Counted from the first letter of the stretch, positions 44,901 through 55,362 are shown. The stretch: DNA of 64,000 bases from Rouxiella badensis (GCF_002093665.1 NZ_MRWE01000006.1:1-64000); one strand, 5' to 3'. The notes: generated by a model not told the origin, from the letters alone. Program-made: numbers and translations.

Positions 44901-45803
44901 CTAGCTTTCTAAACATCTGGCAGCAAAAAAATCTCTTAACCAACGGTGGGCTACGTCACGATGGCAGCGCTCGTGCCACAGCATCGCCATTTCAAAACCC
45001 GGTATCTCGATGGGCGGCTCGAAGATCTGTAGCGTGCTGTTCTCCTTGACCAGTCGCGCAGGCAGCATCGCAACCAAATCGGTGCTCGCCAGCGCGGAGA
45101 GCGCAAACAGAAAATGTTGAACCGACAGCACCACCTTTCTCTTCAGCCCGGTTTCTTCGAGCATTTTATCGGTGATGCCATAAAAACCTCCGCCCTCTGG
45201 CGAGACCATCACGTGCTCGAGCGCGGTAAATTCGGCAAGCGTAGGCCGCTTGGCCAGGCGGGGATGCCCCTTGCGGCTGACCAAGACATAACTTTCGTCA
45301 AACAACTTTCTACGCCGCAGACCTGCCGGAACGCCGTCGCCGGTGTGAAACAGCACATCGATATCGCCCTGCTCCATTTTTTTGGCCACCCCCGCAGGCT
45401 GGGTCTCAAATATTGCTAGCCGTGCGTGCGGTGCAACCGCGCGGAATGCGCTCAGCGTGGGAAGCAAAATGGCCGACTCACCGTAGTCTGACGCCGATAC
45501 GTTCCACGTTTTGCTGCTGATTGCAGGATTAAATTCGCTATCGGGCGATACCGCGCGCTCGAGCAGTTCGATGGCCTCACGCAGCGGCTGGCGGAGTTCG
45601 TCGGCCTTGGCGGTCGGCAGCATCCCTCTTGGGCCGGGAAGCAAAAGCGGATCGTTAAAAATATCACGCAGTTTAGCCAGCTGAACGCTTACCGACGGCT
45701 GCGAGAGATTCAGACGCTGCGCCGCTCGCGTGACATTATGCTCGGTCAGTAGCGCGTCGAGCGTCAGCAGCAGGTTGAGATCCATTCTCCTGAAATTGTT
45801 CAT
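44901..45803 (-). CDS. LysR-family regulator (NahR/NodD-like)
   Basis: A 300-residue regulator. The start M-N-N-F-R-R-M-D-L-N-L-L-L-T-L-D-A-L and the helix-turn-helix N-V-T-R-A-A-Q-R-L-N-L-S-Q-P-S-V-S follow the NahR/NodD/LinR subgroup. The effector domain is complete. It is divergent from the quinone reductase gene at 45889 with an 85-base gap, the classic layout of a LysR gene and its target; the inducer may be a quinone or phenol. A repeat CTATACCT occurs twice in this gap. Confidence 0.88.
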   Translation of the reverse strand: MNNFRRMDLNLLLTLDALLTEHNVTRAAQRLNLSQPSVSVQLAKLRDIFNDPLLLPGPRGMLPTAKADELRQPLREAIELLERAVSPDSEFNPAISSKTWNVSASDYGESAILLPTLSAFRAVAPHARLAIFETQPAGVAKKMEQGDIDVLFHTGDGVPAGLRRRKLFDESYVLVSRKGHPRLAKRPTLAEFTALEHVMVSPEGGGFYGITDKMLEETGLKRKVVLSVQHFLFALSALASTDLVAMLPARLVKENSTLQIFEPPIEIPGFEMAMLWHERCHRDVAHRWLRDFFAARCLES

Positions 45804-45805
45804 GG

Positions 45806-45844
45806 CTATACCTGTTATATTTTAAATTCATTTCTACTATACCT
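45806..45844. promoter_or_regulatory. Direct repeat CTATACCT in the lysR/quinone-reductase gap
   Basis: CTATACCT occurs at 45806-45813 and 45837-45844, 31 bases apart, i.e. about three helical turns on the same face of DNA. It may be the recognition and activation site of the divergent LysR protein. No T-N11-A dyad is obvious inside each copy. Confidence 0.35.
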
Positions 45845-45888
45845 CACGGCCACCTACTCTGCGTCTATCACTTAACGGAGAGTTTGCG

Positions 45889-46668
45889 ATGAATATCCTG
45901 ATTGTTTATGCCCACCCTGAACCCCAGTCGCTGAACGGTGCGCTAAAAGATTTTGCCGTAAAACGGCTCGAAGACGCAGGCCATCGCGTTGAGGTTTCAG
46001 ACCTCTACGCGATGAACTGGAAGCCGCAAATAGACTCGGCGGACAACCTCGCCTACGTCAATGATGGCCCGTTCAACCCCGCTGTCGACTCCCGCCGAGC
46101 CTATGAACAAGGCACGCAGAGCCAGGACATCGCCGCCGAGCAGGAGAAGTTGGCCTGGGCCGATGCGGTGATTTTCCAGTTCCCGCTGTGGTGGTTCTCA
46201 ATGCCGGCGATTATGAAAGGCTGGGTTGAGCGCGTGTATGCCTATGGCTTCGCCTATGGCGTCGGAGAGCATTCGGACAGCCATTGGGGCGACCGCTACG
46301 GCGAGGGGAATATGGCGGGAAAACGCGCCATGCTGGTCGTGACCACCGGCGGCTGGGAATCGCACTACAGCGCACGCGGTATTAATGGTCCCGTCGACGA
46401 TCTCCTTTTCCCAATCCAACACGGCGTGCTGTATTACCCTGGTTTCGACGTGCTGCCACCGCTGGTGTTTTATCGCACCGGCAAGACCGATGAAGCGCGT
46501 TTCAGGCAGCTTTGTGACACCTATGGGCAGCGACTGGATACGCTGTTTAGCACCCCACCTATTCCCTATCGCCAGCAGAACGGCGGGGACTATGAAATTC
46601 CGGCGCTGACGCTGAAAGAGGCGTTCGCCGAAGGTCAGAGAGGATTTGGGGTACATTTGAAGGAATAA
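45889..46668 (+). CDS. NAD(P)H-dependent quinone reductase (NQO1/MdaB-like)
   Basis: A 259-residue flavodoxin-fold FAD/FMN enzyme. Features: ILIVYAHPEPQSLNG with the H-P-E-P phosphate loop at residues 9-12, FQFPLWWFSMPAIMKGWVERV at about 97-117 (the flavin/dicoumarol loop) and TTGGWESHYS. It reduces quinones or azo compounds by two electrons, preventing redox cycling. Divergent from a LysR gene, so probably induced by its substrate. A bidirectional terminator follows. Confidence 0.88.
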   Translation: MNILIVYAHPEPQSLNGALKDFAVKRLEDAGHRVEVSDLYAMNWKPQIDSADNLAYVNDGPFNPAVDSRRAYEQGTQSQDIAAEQEKLAWADAVIFQFPLWWFSMPAIMKGWVERVYAYGFAYGVGEHSDSHWGDRYGEGNMAGKRAMLVVTTGGWESHYSARGINGPVDDLLFPIQHGVLYYPGFDVLPPLVFYRTGKTDEARFRQLCDTYGQRLDTLFSTPPIPYRQQNGGDYEIPALTLKEAFAEGQRGFGVHLKE

Positions 46669-46670
46669 AA

Positions 46671-46705
46671 AAAGCCCCCGAATCTCTTCGGGGGCTTTCA
46701 TTTTC
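46671..46705. terminator. Bidirectional terminator between quinone reductase and guaA
   Basis: Perfect 12-bp stem AAAGCCCCCGAA / TTCGGGGGCTTT with loop TCTC. Both ends carry A/T runs, so it can stop transcription from both convergent genes. Confidence 0.9.
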
Positions 46706-46735
46706 ATCAGGCTAATTCATTAATAAATAATGAAT

Positions 46736-48313
46736 TTATTCCCACTCGATAGTCGCAGGTGGTTTACCAGAGATATCGTAAACAACGCGGGAAATACCGT
46801 CGATTTCATTGATGATACGGTTTGAGCAGCGGCCAAGGAAGTCGTATGGCAGATGCGCCCAGTGTGCGGTCATAAAGTCGATGGTCTCTACTGCACGCAG
46901 TGAAACAACCCAGTCGTATTTACGGCCATCGCCCATCACACCGACGGAACGCACCGGCAGGAACACGGTGAATGCCTGGCTGACTTTATGGTACAGGTCG
47001 GCTTTGTGCAGTTCTTCGATGAAGATAGCATCGGCGCGACGCAGCAGGTCACAGTACTCTTTCTTCACTTCGCCCAGTACGCGAACACCCAGACCCGGAC
47101 CCGGGAACGGATGACGATAAAGCATGTCGTAAGGCAGGCCCAGTTCCAGACCAATTTTACGCACTTCGTCTTTAAACAGCTCTTTCAGCGGCTCAACCAG
47201 ACCCAGCTTCATCTCTTTCGGCAAACCGCCAACGTTGTGGTGAGACTTGATCACGTGCGCTTTGCCGGTAGCAGAGGCCGCAGACTCGATAACGTCAGGA
47301 TAGATAGTGCCCTGCGCCAGCCATTTCACTGCGTCTTGTTTACAGGCTTCTTCATCGAAGACTTCAACAAACACGCGGCCAATGATTTTACGCTTGGCTT
47401 CAGGATCGTTCTCGCCCGCCAGAGCAGACAGGAAACGCTCTTCGGCAGCAACGTGGACGATGTTCAGACCGAAACGGTCACCGAACATTTCCAGAACCTG
47501 GTCGGCTTCATTCAGACGCAGCAGGCCATTGTCAACGAAGACGCAGGTCAGGCGGTCACCGATTGCACGGTGCAGCAGCATCGCGGTAACGGAAGAGTCA
47601 ACGCCACCGGACAGGCCGAGGATCACGTGGTCGTTGCCAATCTGCACTTTCAAACGCTCAATCGCGTCTTCGATGATTTTAGCCGGGGTCCACAGCGCTT
47701 CACACTGACAGATATCGATGATGAAGCGTTCCAACATGCGCAGGCCCTGACGGGTGTGCGTCACTTCCGGGTGGAACTGCACGCCGTAGAAGCGCTTTTC
47801 TTCGTTGGCCATAATGGCAAACGGGCAGGTGTCGGTGCTGGCAACGGTAACGAAGTCTGAAGGGATCGCGGTGACTTTATCGCCATGGCTCATCCACACA
47901 TCAAGCAGCGGCTTGTTGTCGGCGCTCAGGGCGTCTTCAATGCCACGAACCAGGGCGCTGTTGGTCTGCACTTCAACCTGTGCATAGCCAAACTCACGCT
48001 CGGTTGAGCCTTCAACGCGTCCACCCAACTGCATTGCCATGGTCTGCATGCCGTAGCACACGCCAAGAACGGGAACACCGGCTTCGAATACGTAATCCGG
48101 CGCGCGCGGGCTGCCTTCTTCGGTGGTGCTTTCCGGGCCGCCAGACAGGATGATGCCGTTCGGGTTGAATTCACGGATTTGAGCTTCGGTCACATCCCAG
48201 GCCCAGAGTTCGCAGTACACGCCGAGTTCACGAACGCGACGCGCTACCAGTTGGGTGTACTGGGAGCCGAAATCGAGGATAAGAATGCGATGCTTATGAA
48301 TATTTTCACTCAT
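46736..48313 (-). CDS. guaA: GMP synthase (glutamine-hydrolysing)
   Basis: A 525-residue enzyme converting XMP to GMP. The N-terminal class I glutamine amidotransferase has the nucleophile Cys in [10 protein letters not shown] and the His/Glu pair in QFHPEV. The ATP-pyrophosphatase loop is [14 protein letters not shown] and the C-terminal dimerisation domain ends TIEWE. Length equals E. coli GuaA. It is the second gene of guaBA, but 224 bases separate it from guaB, longer than in E. coli. Confidence 0.97.
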   Translation of the reverse strand: MSENIHKHRILILDFGSQYTQLVARRVRELGVYCELWAWDVTEAQIREFNPNGIILSGGPESTTEEGSPRAPDYVFEAGVPVLGVCYGMQTMAMQLGGRVEGSTEREFGYAQVEVQTNSALVRGIEDALSADNKPLLDVWMSHGDKVTAIPSDFVTVASTDTCPFAIMANEEKRFYGVQFHPEVTHTRQGLRMLERFIIDICQCEALWTPAKIIEDAIERLKVQIGNDHVILGLSGGVDSSVTAMLLHRAIGDRLTCVFVDNGLLRLNEADQVLEMFGDRFGLNIVHVAAEERFLSALAGENDPEAKRKIIGRVFVEVFDEEACKQDAVKWLAQGTIYPDVIESAASATGKAHVIKSHHNVGGLPKEMKLGLVEPLKELFKDEVRKIGLELGLPYDMLYRHPFPGPGLGVRVLGEVKKEYCDLLRRADAIFIEELHKADLYHKVSQAFTVFLPVRSVGVMGDGRKYDWVVSLRAVETIDFMTAHWAHLPYDFLGRCSNRIINEIDGISRVVYDISGKPPATIEWE

Positions 48314-48537
48314 GCGGGTGATTTTCCAGAGCGGTTAAAGTTTTAAAAAAGAACTAAGAAACGGGTAACCCGGCCGAAACCGGGTTTAACACAGACTCAA
48401 TCAACTCGATCAAGGGGCCAGCGAGCCAAGGCAAAAGGGACTTAGGCGAAAAAAGCGCAGTTTACATGCGTAAATGAGCATTTTTGAGCCTGAGTTCAAC
48501 GCAGTATTGCCGAAGCGCAGCAGCCCCAATAACCAAA
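48314..48537. repeat. guaB-guaA spacer with imperfect long palindrome
   Basis: This spacer carries a near-palindrome at about 48447-48483: arms AAAAAAGCGCAGTTTAC and GTAAATGAGCATTTTT around the core ATGC, embedded in an outer GGC/GCC bracket. It looks like a repeated intergenic element of Enterobacterales, but I cannot verify copies. A smaller hairpin AACCCGG / CCGGGTT (48367-48386) lies nearer guaA. Confidence 0.5.
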
Positions 48538-50004
48538 TTAAGAACCCATGCGATAGTTTGGTGACTCTTTGGTAATGGTTACGTCGTGTACGTGACTTTC
48601 CTGAATACCCGCGCCGCTGATACGAACGAACTCAGCCTTGGTGCGCAGGTCCTGGATAGTAGCACAACCGGTCAGACCCATACAGGAGCGCAGGCCACCC
48701 ATTTGCTGGTGAACTATCTCTTTCAGGCGGCCTTTGTAGGCAACGCGACCTTCGATACCTTCTGGTACCAGTTTGTCAGCGGCGTTATCGCTCTGGAAGT
48801 AACGGTCTGAAGAGCCTTTGGACATCGCACCCAGTGAGCCCATACCACGGTAAGACTTGAATGAACGCCCCTGGTACAGTTCGATCTCACCTGGAGATTC
48901 TTCGGTACCTGCCAGCATGCCACCAACCATCACGCAGCTTGCGCCCGCCGCGATAGCTTTAGCGATATCACCGGAGAAACGAATACCGCCGTCGGCAATA
49001 ACCGGAATACCGGTGCCTTCCAGCGCTTCAACCGCGTCAGAGACGGCAGTTATCTGTGGAACGCCTACGCCGGTAACCATACGAGTGGTACAGATTGAGC
49101 CAGGGCCGATACCCACTTTAACCGCGCTCACGCCAGCCTGAGCCAGTGCCAGAGCACCTTCGCCAGTCGCTACGTTACCGCCAATGATTTGCAGATCAGG
49201 ATATTTTGCACGCGTCGCGCGAATACGTCCGAGAACGCCTTCGGAGTGGCCGTGTGAGGAGTCGATCAGCAGTACGTCAACACCTGCAGCAACCAGTGCG
49301 TCGATACGCTCTTCGTTACCAGCACCTGCGCCAACCGCAGCGCCTACGCGCAGGCTGCCGTTTTCGTCTTTACAGGCGTTAGGTTTACGCTCTGCTTTCT
49401 GGAAGTCTTTAACGGTGATCATACCCAGAAGGTGGAACTGGCTGTCGACAACCAGCGCTTTCTCAACGCGTTTTTCGTGCATTTTCTGCAGAACAACTTC
49501 GCGAGATTCACCTTCTTTAACGGTCACAAGACGCTCTTTCGGGGTCATGACCGCGGTCACTGGCTGGTCCAGGTCGGTCACGAAGCGCACGTCACGACCG
49601 GTAATGATACCGACCAGCTCGTTGCCTTCGGTCACCACAGGATAACCTGCGAAGCCGTTGATTTCGGTGAGTTCTTTAACCTGACGCAGCGTAGTTGCTG
49701 GCGTTACGGTCTTAGGATCGGCAACAACGCCGCTTTCATGCTTCTTAACGCGGCGAACTTCTTCAGCCTGACGCTCAATAGACATGTTCTTATGGATGAA
49801 ACCCATCCCGCCTTCCTGAGCCAGGGCAATCGCCAGGTTCGCTTCGGTAACGGTGTCCATGGCTGCAGACAGCATAGGAATGTTCAGACGGATTTTAGAA
49901 GTCAGCTGAGTACTGAGATCGGCTGTGTTAGGCAGAACTGTGGAATGGGCTGGAACAAGGAGAACGTCGTCAAACGTTAGTGCTTCTTTCTTTAAACGTA
50001 GCAT
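48538..50004 (-). CDS. guaB: Inosine-5'-monophosphate dehydrogenase
   Basis: A 488-residue IMPDH, the length of E. coli GuaB; it oxidises IMP to XMP with NAD+. The barrel is interrupted by two CBS domains at about 94-205. The catalytic loop is [15 protein letters not shown] with Cys305-equivalent, and [11 protein letters not shown] and the flap region follow. I start at [16 protein letters not shown] (50004) with GGTGAG nine bases upstream; the frame extends 23 codons further through the promoter and is not coding there. A PurR-like operator and a -10 element precede it. Confidence 0.97.
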   Translation of the reverse strand: MLRLKKEALTFDDVLLVPAHSTVLPNTADLSTQLTSKIRLNIPMLSAAMDTVTEANLAIALAQEGGMGFIHKNMSIERQAEEVRRVKKHESGVVADPKTVTPATTLRQVKELTEINGFAGYPVVTEGNELVGIITGRDVRFVTDLDQPVTAVMTPKERLVTVKEGESREVVLQKMHEKRVEKALVVDSQFHLLGMITVKDFQKAERKPNACKDENGSLRVGAAVGAGAGNEERIDALVAAGVDVLLIDSSHGHSEGVLGRIRATRAKYPDLQIIGGNVATGEGALALAQAGVSAVKVGIGPGSICTTRMVTGVGVPQITAVSDAVEALEGTGIPVIADGGIRFSGDIAKAIAAGASCVMVGGMLAGTEESPGEIELYQGRSFKSYRGMGSLGAMSKGSSDRYFQSDNAADKLVPEGIEGRVAYKGRLKEIVHQQMGGLRSCMGLTGCATIQDLRTKAEFVRISGAGIQESHVHDVTITKESPNYRMGS

Positions 50005-50056
50005 GGGCAATATCTCACCAAGGTGGTATGCGGAAAAGATAAAATATTGCAGCGAG

Positions 50057-50083
50057 AGTATACAGGCACTCAATCGTTTGCTC
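50057..50083 (-). promoter_or_regulatory. guaB promoter with PurR-like operator
   Basis: On the minus strand the 16-base site GAGCAAACGATTGAGT (50068-50083) keeps the GCAAACG core of PurR boxes and overlaps the -35 region. TGTATACT with -10 TATACT (50057-50062) follows. The order resembles the E. coli guaBA promoter, which I recall having a PurR box just upstream of a TGTATAAT -10 element. The consensus match is about 11 of 16. Confidence 0.6.
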
Positions 50084-50115
50084 TAGTACTATTTCACATT
50101 TTTTATAAAAAACTC

Positions 50116-50143
50116 TTGATTACCTCGAACGTGCCTGTAGTAT
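50116..50143 (+). promoter_or_regulatory. Probable xseA promoter
   Basis: TTGATT (50116-50121), 16-bp spacer, TAGTAT (50138-50143), 41 bases before the xseA ATG. Divergent from the guaB promoter. Confidence 0.5.
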
Positions 50144-50184
50144 CGATTGATTAAGTCTCTGTTTTCGAATTTGATCTGGGTCAC

Positions 50185-51573
50185 ATGCCACTACCTTCTT
50201 CGCCACCGATTTTTACCGTGAGCCGCCTCAATCAGACGGTCCGTGAGTTGCTGGAAAACGAAATGGGTCAGGTCTGGCTCTCCGGCGAAATCTCAAACTT
50301 CTCTCAGCCCTCTTCCGGCCACTGGTATTTCACGCTAAAAGATGCGCGCGCGCAGGTTAAATGCGCGATGTTCCGCAACAGTAATCGCCGCACCCCTTTT
50401 CGCCCGCAAAATGGTCAACAGGTTCTGGTTCGCGCGTCGATTACGCTGTATGAACCGCGCGGTGATTTCCAGCTGATTGCCGAAAGCATGCAGCCTGCCG
50501 GTGACGGACTGTTGCAGCAGCAGTTTGAGCAGTTGAAGCAGACGCTCTCCGCCGAAGGGCTTTTCGACACCGAACACAAACAGCCGCTGCCCTCCCCGGC
50601 TCAATGCGTCGGGGTCATTACCTCTGCCAGCGGCGCGGCGCTGCACGATATCCTACAGGTGCTGAAACGTCGAGACCCGTCTCTGCCGGTGGTGATTTAT
50701 CCTACGGCGGTTCAGGGCGTCGACGCGCCGCTGCAAATCGTCAGGGCTATCACTCTCGCGAATCAACGAAACGAGTGTGACGTGCTGATAGTCGGGCGTG
50801 GCGGGGGGTCGCTTGAAGATTTGTGGAGTTTTAACGACGAACGCGTCGCACGGGCGATTTTCGCTAGCCGTCTGCCGATTGTCAGCGCCGTCGGCCATGA
50901 GACCGACGTGACTATCGCCGATTTCGTCGCCGACCTGCGCGCCCCGACTCCCTCGGCCGCCGCCGAACTGATCAGCCGAAACCAGCTTGAGCTGCTTCGT
51001 CAGATTCAGTCACAGCAGCAGCGTCTGGAAATGGCGATGGATTACTATCTGGCGCAGATGGCACAGCGCTTTACGCGACTCAACCATCGCCTCCAGCAGC
51101 AGCATCCTCATCTGCGTCTGGCACGCCAGCAAACCGCACTGTTCAAACTGCGCAGCCGCCTGGACGAGGCGATGCAAAATCACCTTCGTCGTCTGCTGCG
51201 CCGTGCTCAGAGCCTGCAACAGCGTTTGAGCCAGCATCAGCCGCAGCGACGCATTCACCAAATGCAGCAGCGGGTGCAGAAGTTACAGTATCGTCTTCAG
51301 CAGGCGATGACGGCGCAGCTCGGCGACAGTCGCCAGCGCTTTGGTACCGCCTGTACCCAGCTTGAAGCGGTTAGCCCGCTGGCAACCTTGGCGCGCGGTT
51401 ACAGCGTGACCACCACGCTGCAGGGGGAATTACTGAAGCATACCGCGCAGACGGCACCGGGCGCGATGCTCAAGACTCGACTGGAAGACGGCTGGATCGA
51501 GAGCGAAGTGAAATCAGTCACCGTCGAGAAAAAACCGCGCAAGCGCGCGGCCGCCAGTAAAAAAACCGACTAA
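50185..51573 (+). CDS. xseA: Exodeoxyribonuclease VII large subunit
   Basis: A 462-residue XseA. The N-terminal OB-fold contains [10 protein letters not shown] and G-H-W-Y-F-T-L-K-D, and the catalytic core [17 protein letters not shown] and V-G-H-E-T-D. A long Gln-rich coiled coil at about residues 270-400 binds the XseB small subunits. The C-terminus ends in a basic stretch ([12 protein letters not shown]). Divergent from guaB, as in E. coli. Confidence 0.95.
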   Translation: MPLPSSPPIFTVSRLNQTVRELLENEMGQVWLSGEISNFSQPSSGHWYFTLKDARAQVKCAMFRNSNRRTPFRPQNGQQVLVRASITLYEPRGDFQLIAESMQPAGDGLLQQQFEQLKQTLSAEGLFDTEHKQPLPSPAQCVGVITSASGAALHDILQVLKRRDPSLPVVIYPTAVQGVDAPLQIVRAITLANQRNECDVLIVGRGGGSLEDLWSFNDERVARAIFASRLPIVSAVGHETDVTIADFVADLRAPTPSAAAELISRNQLELLRQIQSQQQRLEMAMDYYLAQMAQRFTRLNHRLQQQHPHLRLARQQTALFKLRSRLDEAMQNHLRRLLRRAQSLQQRLSQHQPQRRIHQMQQRVQKLQYRLQQAMTAQLGDSRQRFGTACTQLEAVSPLATLARGYSVTTTLQGELLKHTAQTAPGAMLKTRLEDGWIESEVKSVTVEKKPRKRAAASKKTD

Positions 51574-51586
51574 CGCAGAACAGGCC

Positions 51587-53953
51587 TCACCACAGCAAAT
51601 AGCTGGAGGTCTTCTCGCCCTCAATCCATACTTCGCGCGTTTCTCCGACGGGCAGAACAACGTTCAGCCCGCGCCAGCGTGGACGATATTCTCCACGGCG
51701 CGTAAAATGCAGATTGATTCGCTGATCGGTATATTCGATGTCCCACGCCAGCCACAGCGCCATCCCCTGCTGCCAGTCGTGGCTTTCGCCGTCGTCCTCA
51801 AACAGGCTACCGCTGGCCTTGCCCGCGCCCGGCAGCGGGAACACTTGCAGGCTGCGTTGAGTGTCCAGCTCCACGTCGCAGTGCGCCAGTCGTGCCGAAC
51901 ACGGCAGCGCGCTGCCGCCGCGCACCATTAAGGGCAACCGGTCCAGGGCTGCCGGCAGCAGGATTCGCTGACCACCACGGAACCACTCTCCGCTGTAAAA
52001 ATTGACCCAACCGGTTGCGTTATCGGGCAGATAGACTTCGCGCTCGCGCTGGCCTTTCTCGACCACGCTGGCCACCAGCAGATCACGCCCTATCAGAAAA
52101 TCATCGTTTTCTTCGAAGGTGCTCGCGTCATGTTCGTTGTCCAGAAACGTCGGACGCAGCATCGGCTCGTCGTCAGCGTATGCCTGCCACAGCAGCGTAT
52201 AAAAATAGGGCAACAGCCGATAGCGCAGTTCAATCGCCTCTCGCACCGCCGTCGTCACCTCGGGATACATCCACGGCTCATTCACCGTGCTGTCATCGTT
52301 CCACGAATGAATGGTAAAGCGTGGGTGCATCACACCGTTCTGCACCCAGCGCACAAACAGTTCTGCCTCCGGTTTCGGACCCGCAAAGCCGCCTACGTCA
52401 TGGCCGACGTTGTATAACCCCGACAGGCTCATACCTAATCCCATGCGGGTGTTGTAGCGCAGCGTTGACCAGTCGGTGCGGTTATCTCCGCTCCAGGTCT
52501 GCACATAACGCTGCATGCCCGCACAGCCGGATCGAGATATCAGGTACGGCCGTTTATGCGGGGCAAATTTTAGCTGCGCCTCGAAGGACGCACGCATCAT
52601 CAGCAACGGCATAACAGGGCGAATATGCTTGATGGCGATCGGCTCCCCAAAACCGTAACAACGCGCGTCGCCGTCCCAGACTTCGAACTCGTTGTTGTCA
52701 TTCCAGGTGGAGTCGATGCCTTTCTCCAGCAACTGACGCGTGACCTGTGCCTGCCACCAGGCGAAGGTGGCCGGATTGGTGAAGTCGAGATGCGAGCCTT
52801 CATCGTCCCAGAAGCTGGAGCATTCGGGCGTGGCCGTTTCTGAATCTTGTATAAAAAGCCCCTGCTCGGCCACCTCGGCATACAGCGGATGGTCCTGTAA
52901 CAGGCAAGGTTTGATGTTCGCGGCCAGTTTCAGTCCGGCGTGATGAAACGCGGCGGTCATCGCCTCGGGCCGTGGAAACTTGTCATGGTTCCAGTTGAAC
53001 ACATAGCGTTTGTCGTTTATCGAGGTATAGCCTGACGACAGCTGGAAGGAGTCGCACGGAATACGGTGCTCGGCACACAGGCGGATAAACTTCATCAGCT
53101 GCTGCTGGGCGTCCGGCGCGTCGGTGTAGTGCATGGTTGAGCCGCTGTAGCCCAGACTCCATTTCGGACCGAAGAAGGTTTTTCCGGTCAGGCGCACAAA
53201 CTTCTTGGTGACTTCGAGCAGCGTAGGGCCGATAAACAGGTAGTAGTCGAGATCACCGGCTTCGGCACTAAAGCGTCGATAAGGAAGATGATAGTTATCC
53301 AGCTCGTTCCCCAAATCGAAACGGCAGCTGCTTAAATTGTCGTAAAACAGCCCAAAGCTCACGCCTTCGTGTCGCGTCAGGGTAAAGGGAACGTGCTTAT
53401 AGAGCGGGTCGGTGCTGGCCGCGTTGTAGCCCATCGCGTCGAGGTTGCGCATTTCGAAGCGGCGACCGGTGCGGTTGAGATCCCCCGCTTTCTCGCCGAG
53501 GCCGTAGTAATTGTCCTGCGCATAGCGACGCTGGAAATGTTCCACGCCCTCGCCCTTCGACGGCAGCAGGTACGCCCCCGTTGGCCTGTCGCTCGCAATC
53601 AGCTGCCACTCACCCTCTTGGTTAAGGCCTTCCCACTCGAGGCGCAGCGGCTGGTGAACGGTGACCCGCAGCTGGGATGTCGCCAGGCGCAGCTGGTTCT
53701 CGCTTTGCTCAAAGGTAAACTCGGGCAGACTGAAACCGGCATTGCTCAGGCGATTTCGCCCCTCCACCGGCACGTCCTCCTGTGGCGCAATGCTCCAGGT
53801 TCTGTTGAGTTCCAGCCGACCTTCGCGCTGCAAAAGTACCCGAAACAGCCCCTGTTCGAGCACCCGCAGGCTCATAATATGCTTGCCGTCGACGCGCAAA
53901 TCTATGCCTGCCTCGTGGCGCTTCTCGAGTTCCCAATGTTTTAACGTCTTCAT
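51587..53953 (-). CDS. GH31 alpha-glycosidase
   Basis: A 788-residue glycoside hydrolase family 31 enzyme, in the alpha-glucosidase/alpha-xylosidase group. No signal peptide, so cytoplasmic. The N-terminal beta-sandwich is followed by the (beta/alpha)8 domain; the nucleophile is Asp419 in W-N-D-N-N-E, and the acid/base region is W-S-G-D-N-R-T-D-W-S-T-L. Family GH31 marks G-L-G-E-K-A-G and H-D-V-G-G-F are present. The gene overlaps the upstream MFS gene by four bases (ATGA). The LacI gene lies divergent. It would cleave a transported alpha-glycoside. Convergent with xseA, 13 bases between. Confidence 0.88.
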   Translation of the reverse strand: MKTLKHWELEKRHEAGIDLRVDGKHIMSLRVLEQGLFRVLLQREGRLELNRTWSIAPQEDVPVEGRNRLSNAGFSLPEFTFEQSENQLRLATSQLRVTVHQPLRLEWEGLNQEGEWQLIASDRPTGAYLLPSKGEGVEHFQRRYAQDNYYGLGEKAGDLNRTGRRFEMRNLDAMGYNAASTDPLYKHVPFTLTRHEGVSFGLFYDNLSSCRFDLGNELDNYHLPYRRFSAEAGDLDYYLFIGPTLLEVTKKFVRLTGKTFFGPKWSLGYSGSTMHYTDAPDAQQQLMKFIRLCAEHRIPCDSFQLSSGYTSINDKRYVFNWNHDKFPRPEAMTAAFHHAGLKLAANIKPCLLQDHPLYAEVAEQGLFIQDSETATPECSSFWDDEGSHLDFTNPATFAWWQAQVTRQLLEKGIDSTWNDNNEFEVWDGDARCYGFGEPIAIKHIRPVMPLLMMRASFEAQLKFAPHKRPYLISRSGCAGMQRYVQTWSGDNRTDWSTLRYNTRMGLGMSLSGLYNVGHDVGGFAGPKPEAELFVRWVQNGVMHPRFTIHSWNDDSTVNEPWMYPEVTTAVREAIELRYRLLPYFYTLLWQAYADDEPMLRPTFLDNEHDASTFEENDDFLIGRDLLVASVVEKGQREREVYLPDNATGWVNFYSGEWFRGGQRILLPAALDRLPLMVRGGSALPCSARLAHCDVELDTQRSLQVFPLPGAGKASGSLFEDDGESHDWQQGMALWLAWDIEYTDQRINLHFTRRGEYRPRWRGLNVVLPVGETREVWIEGEKTSSYLLW

Positions 53954-55263
53954 GCATGCTCCCCTTTTGCTGGATTACGACGTTCAGCAATCAGCGCAAT
54001 CAAGAAGACTGCACCAACTAAATCAAAAAATCCCATGGCGATAAATAGCGGATTAAAACCGATGTTGTCGGCGACTGCGCCGATCAGCAGTGAAAATAGA
54101 AAACTGGCGATCCACGCCGAGGAACCGCGCATGCCGTTGACCGTCGCAACCTGATTTTTATCGAAAGACTCGACCACCAACGCGCTCAACATGCAGGAGA
54201 TAACCTGATGCCCAAATCCGCCAATCGAGATCAGCGCAATCGCCAGGTAGGGATCTTTCGTCATCGCGACGAAGGCTAGCGAGACCATCATGAATGCGCC
54301 GGTCACGGAACTGGCCACCACCGAGTTGATGCGCGTGCAGTGGAACCATTTGCGGTAAAGCGTGGTGAGGTATCCGCTCGCCACGCTGCCGATATCGGCA
54401 GCGAGAAACGGCAGCCAGGCGAACATGGCAATATGTTTGAGGTCCATTCCGCGATCGTTGGCGAGATACAACGGCACCCAAAAGCTAAAGACGGCCCATG
54501 CGGGTTCAGCCAGAAAGGCCGGGATAGCGATAGCGTAGAATTTTTTGTTTTTACTCACAATTTTCAGTGAAGCAAGGAACGGCAGGCGCGACTGCTGCGG
54601 CTCGTTGTCCTGGCGAATCAACGCCAGCTCGTCTTTGCTCAGGTTAGGATGGCTCTCGGGCTCGTGATAAAAACGCCACCACAGCACCACCCACAGCAAC
54701 GCTAGAAAACCACAAAACAGAAAAGCACCACGCCAGCCGAAGGACAGATGCGCGATGACCACAATAGGCGGTGCGAGCATCGCACCAATCGAAAAGCCGA
54801 CCCCCGCCCAGCCTGCGGCCACCGGCCTCTCTTTGCGCGGGAACCAGTCAGAAATCGCTTTGGCATTGGCGGGCGTGGCGGCGGCTTCGGCGCTGCCCAT
54901 GAAGAAACGCAGCACCGCCAGATGTATCCAACTGCCGACGCCAGCGTGCAACATGCACACCACTGCCCAAACGGTAGCGAAAATCATGAAGCCCAGCTTG
55001 ACCCCAATGACGTCAATGACCCAGCCACACAGCGGCTGGAAAATAGTGTAGGCCAGCTGGAAAGCGGCCACGACCCAGGAGTAGTGCTCGGTGCTCATGT
55101 TCAGGCTGGTTTTCAGCTCTGGCGCCAGCAGGCCGAGAGAGTTGCGCGTTATGTAGTTTACGGTGACCCCAAGCAGAAACAGCGCCAGCATCCACCAGCG
55201 TAGCGCCTTGAACTTTCTTCGTCCGACAACGGCCGTCGAAGCGGTGTTGATTTCAGTTGTCAT
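53950..55263 (-). CDS. MFS transporter (ACS family)
   Basis: A 437-residue 12-helix transporter resembling hexuronate and sugar-acid carriers (ExuT-like). N-Y-I-T-R-N-S-L-G-L-L-A-P at about 36-48, S-W-V-V-A-A-F-Q-L-A-Y-T and G-S-A-E-A-A-A-T-P-A-N-A-K are typical. It is first in a two-gene operon with the GH31 glycosidase and divergent from a LacI gene; it probably imports the glycoside or aldobiuronic acid that the hydrolase cleaves. Confidence 0.86.
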   Translation of the reverse strand: MTTEINTASTAVVGRRKFKALRWWMLALFLLGVTVNYITRNSLGLLAPELKTSLNMSTEHYSWVVAAFQLAYTIFQPLCGWVIDVIGVKLGFMIFATVWAVVCMLHAGVGSWIHLAVLRFFMGSAEAAATPANAKAISDWFPRKERPVAAGWAGVGFSIGAMLAPPIVVIAHLSFGWRGAFLFCGFLALLWVVLWWRFYHEPESHPNLSKDELALIRQDNEPQQSRLPFLASLKIVSKNKKFYAIAIPAFLAEPAWAVFSFWVPLYLANDRGMDLKHIAMFAWLPFLAADIGSVASGYLTTLYRKWFHCTRINSVVASSVTGAFMMVSLAFVAMTKDPYLAIALISIGGFGHQVISCMLSALVVESFDKNQVATVNGMRGSSAWIASFLFSLLIGAVADNIGFNPLFIAMGFFDLVGAVFLIALIAERRNPAKGEHA

Positions 55264-55362
55264 GCCTTTCTCCCATCCGTCATTCAGTGTGCAGATGATG
55301 TTTATGTCAGGTACTCAGGAAGAGTAGGCAGGCCGATTTGTGAGCGAAACGTGATTTTTTGC

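Noticed and set aside
46988-47860. 290-codon frame antisense to guaA
   Set aside because: guaA is highly conserved on the opposite strand and the frame has no recognisable features.
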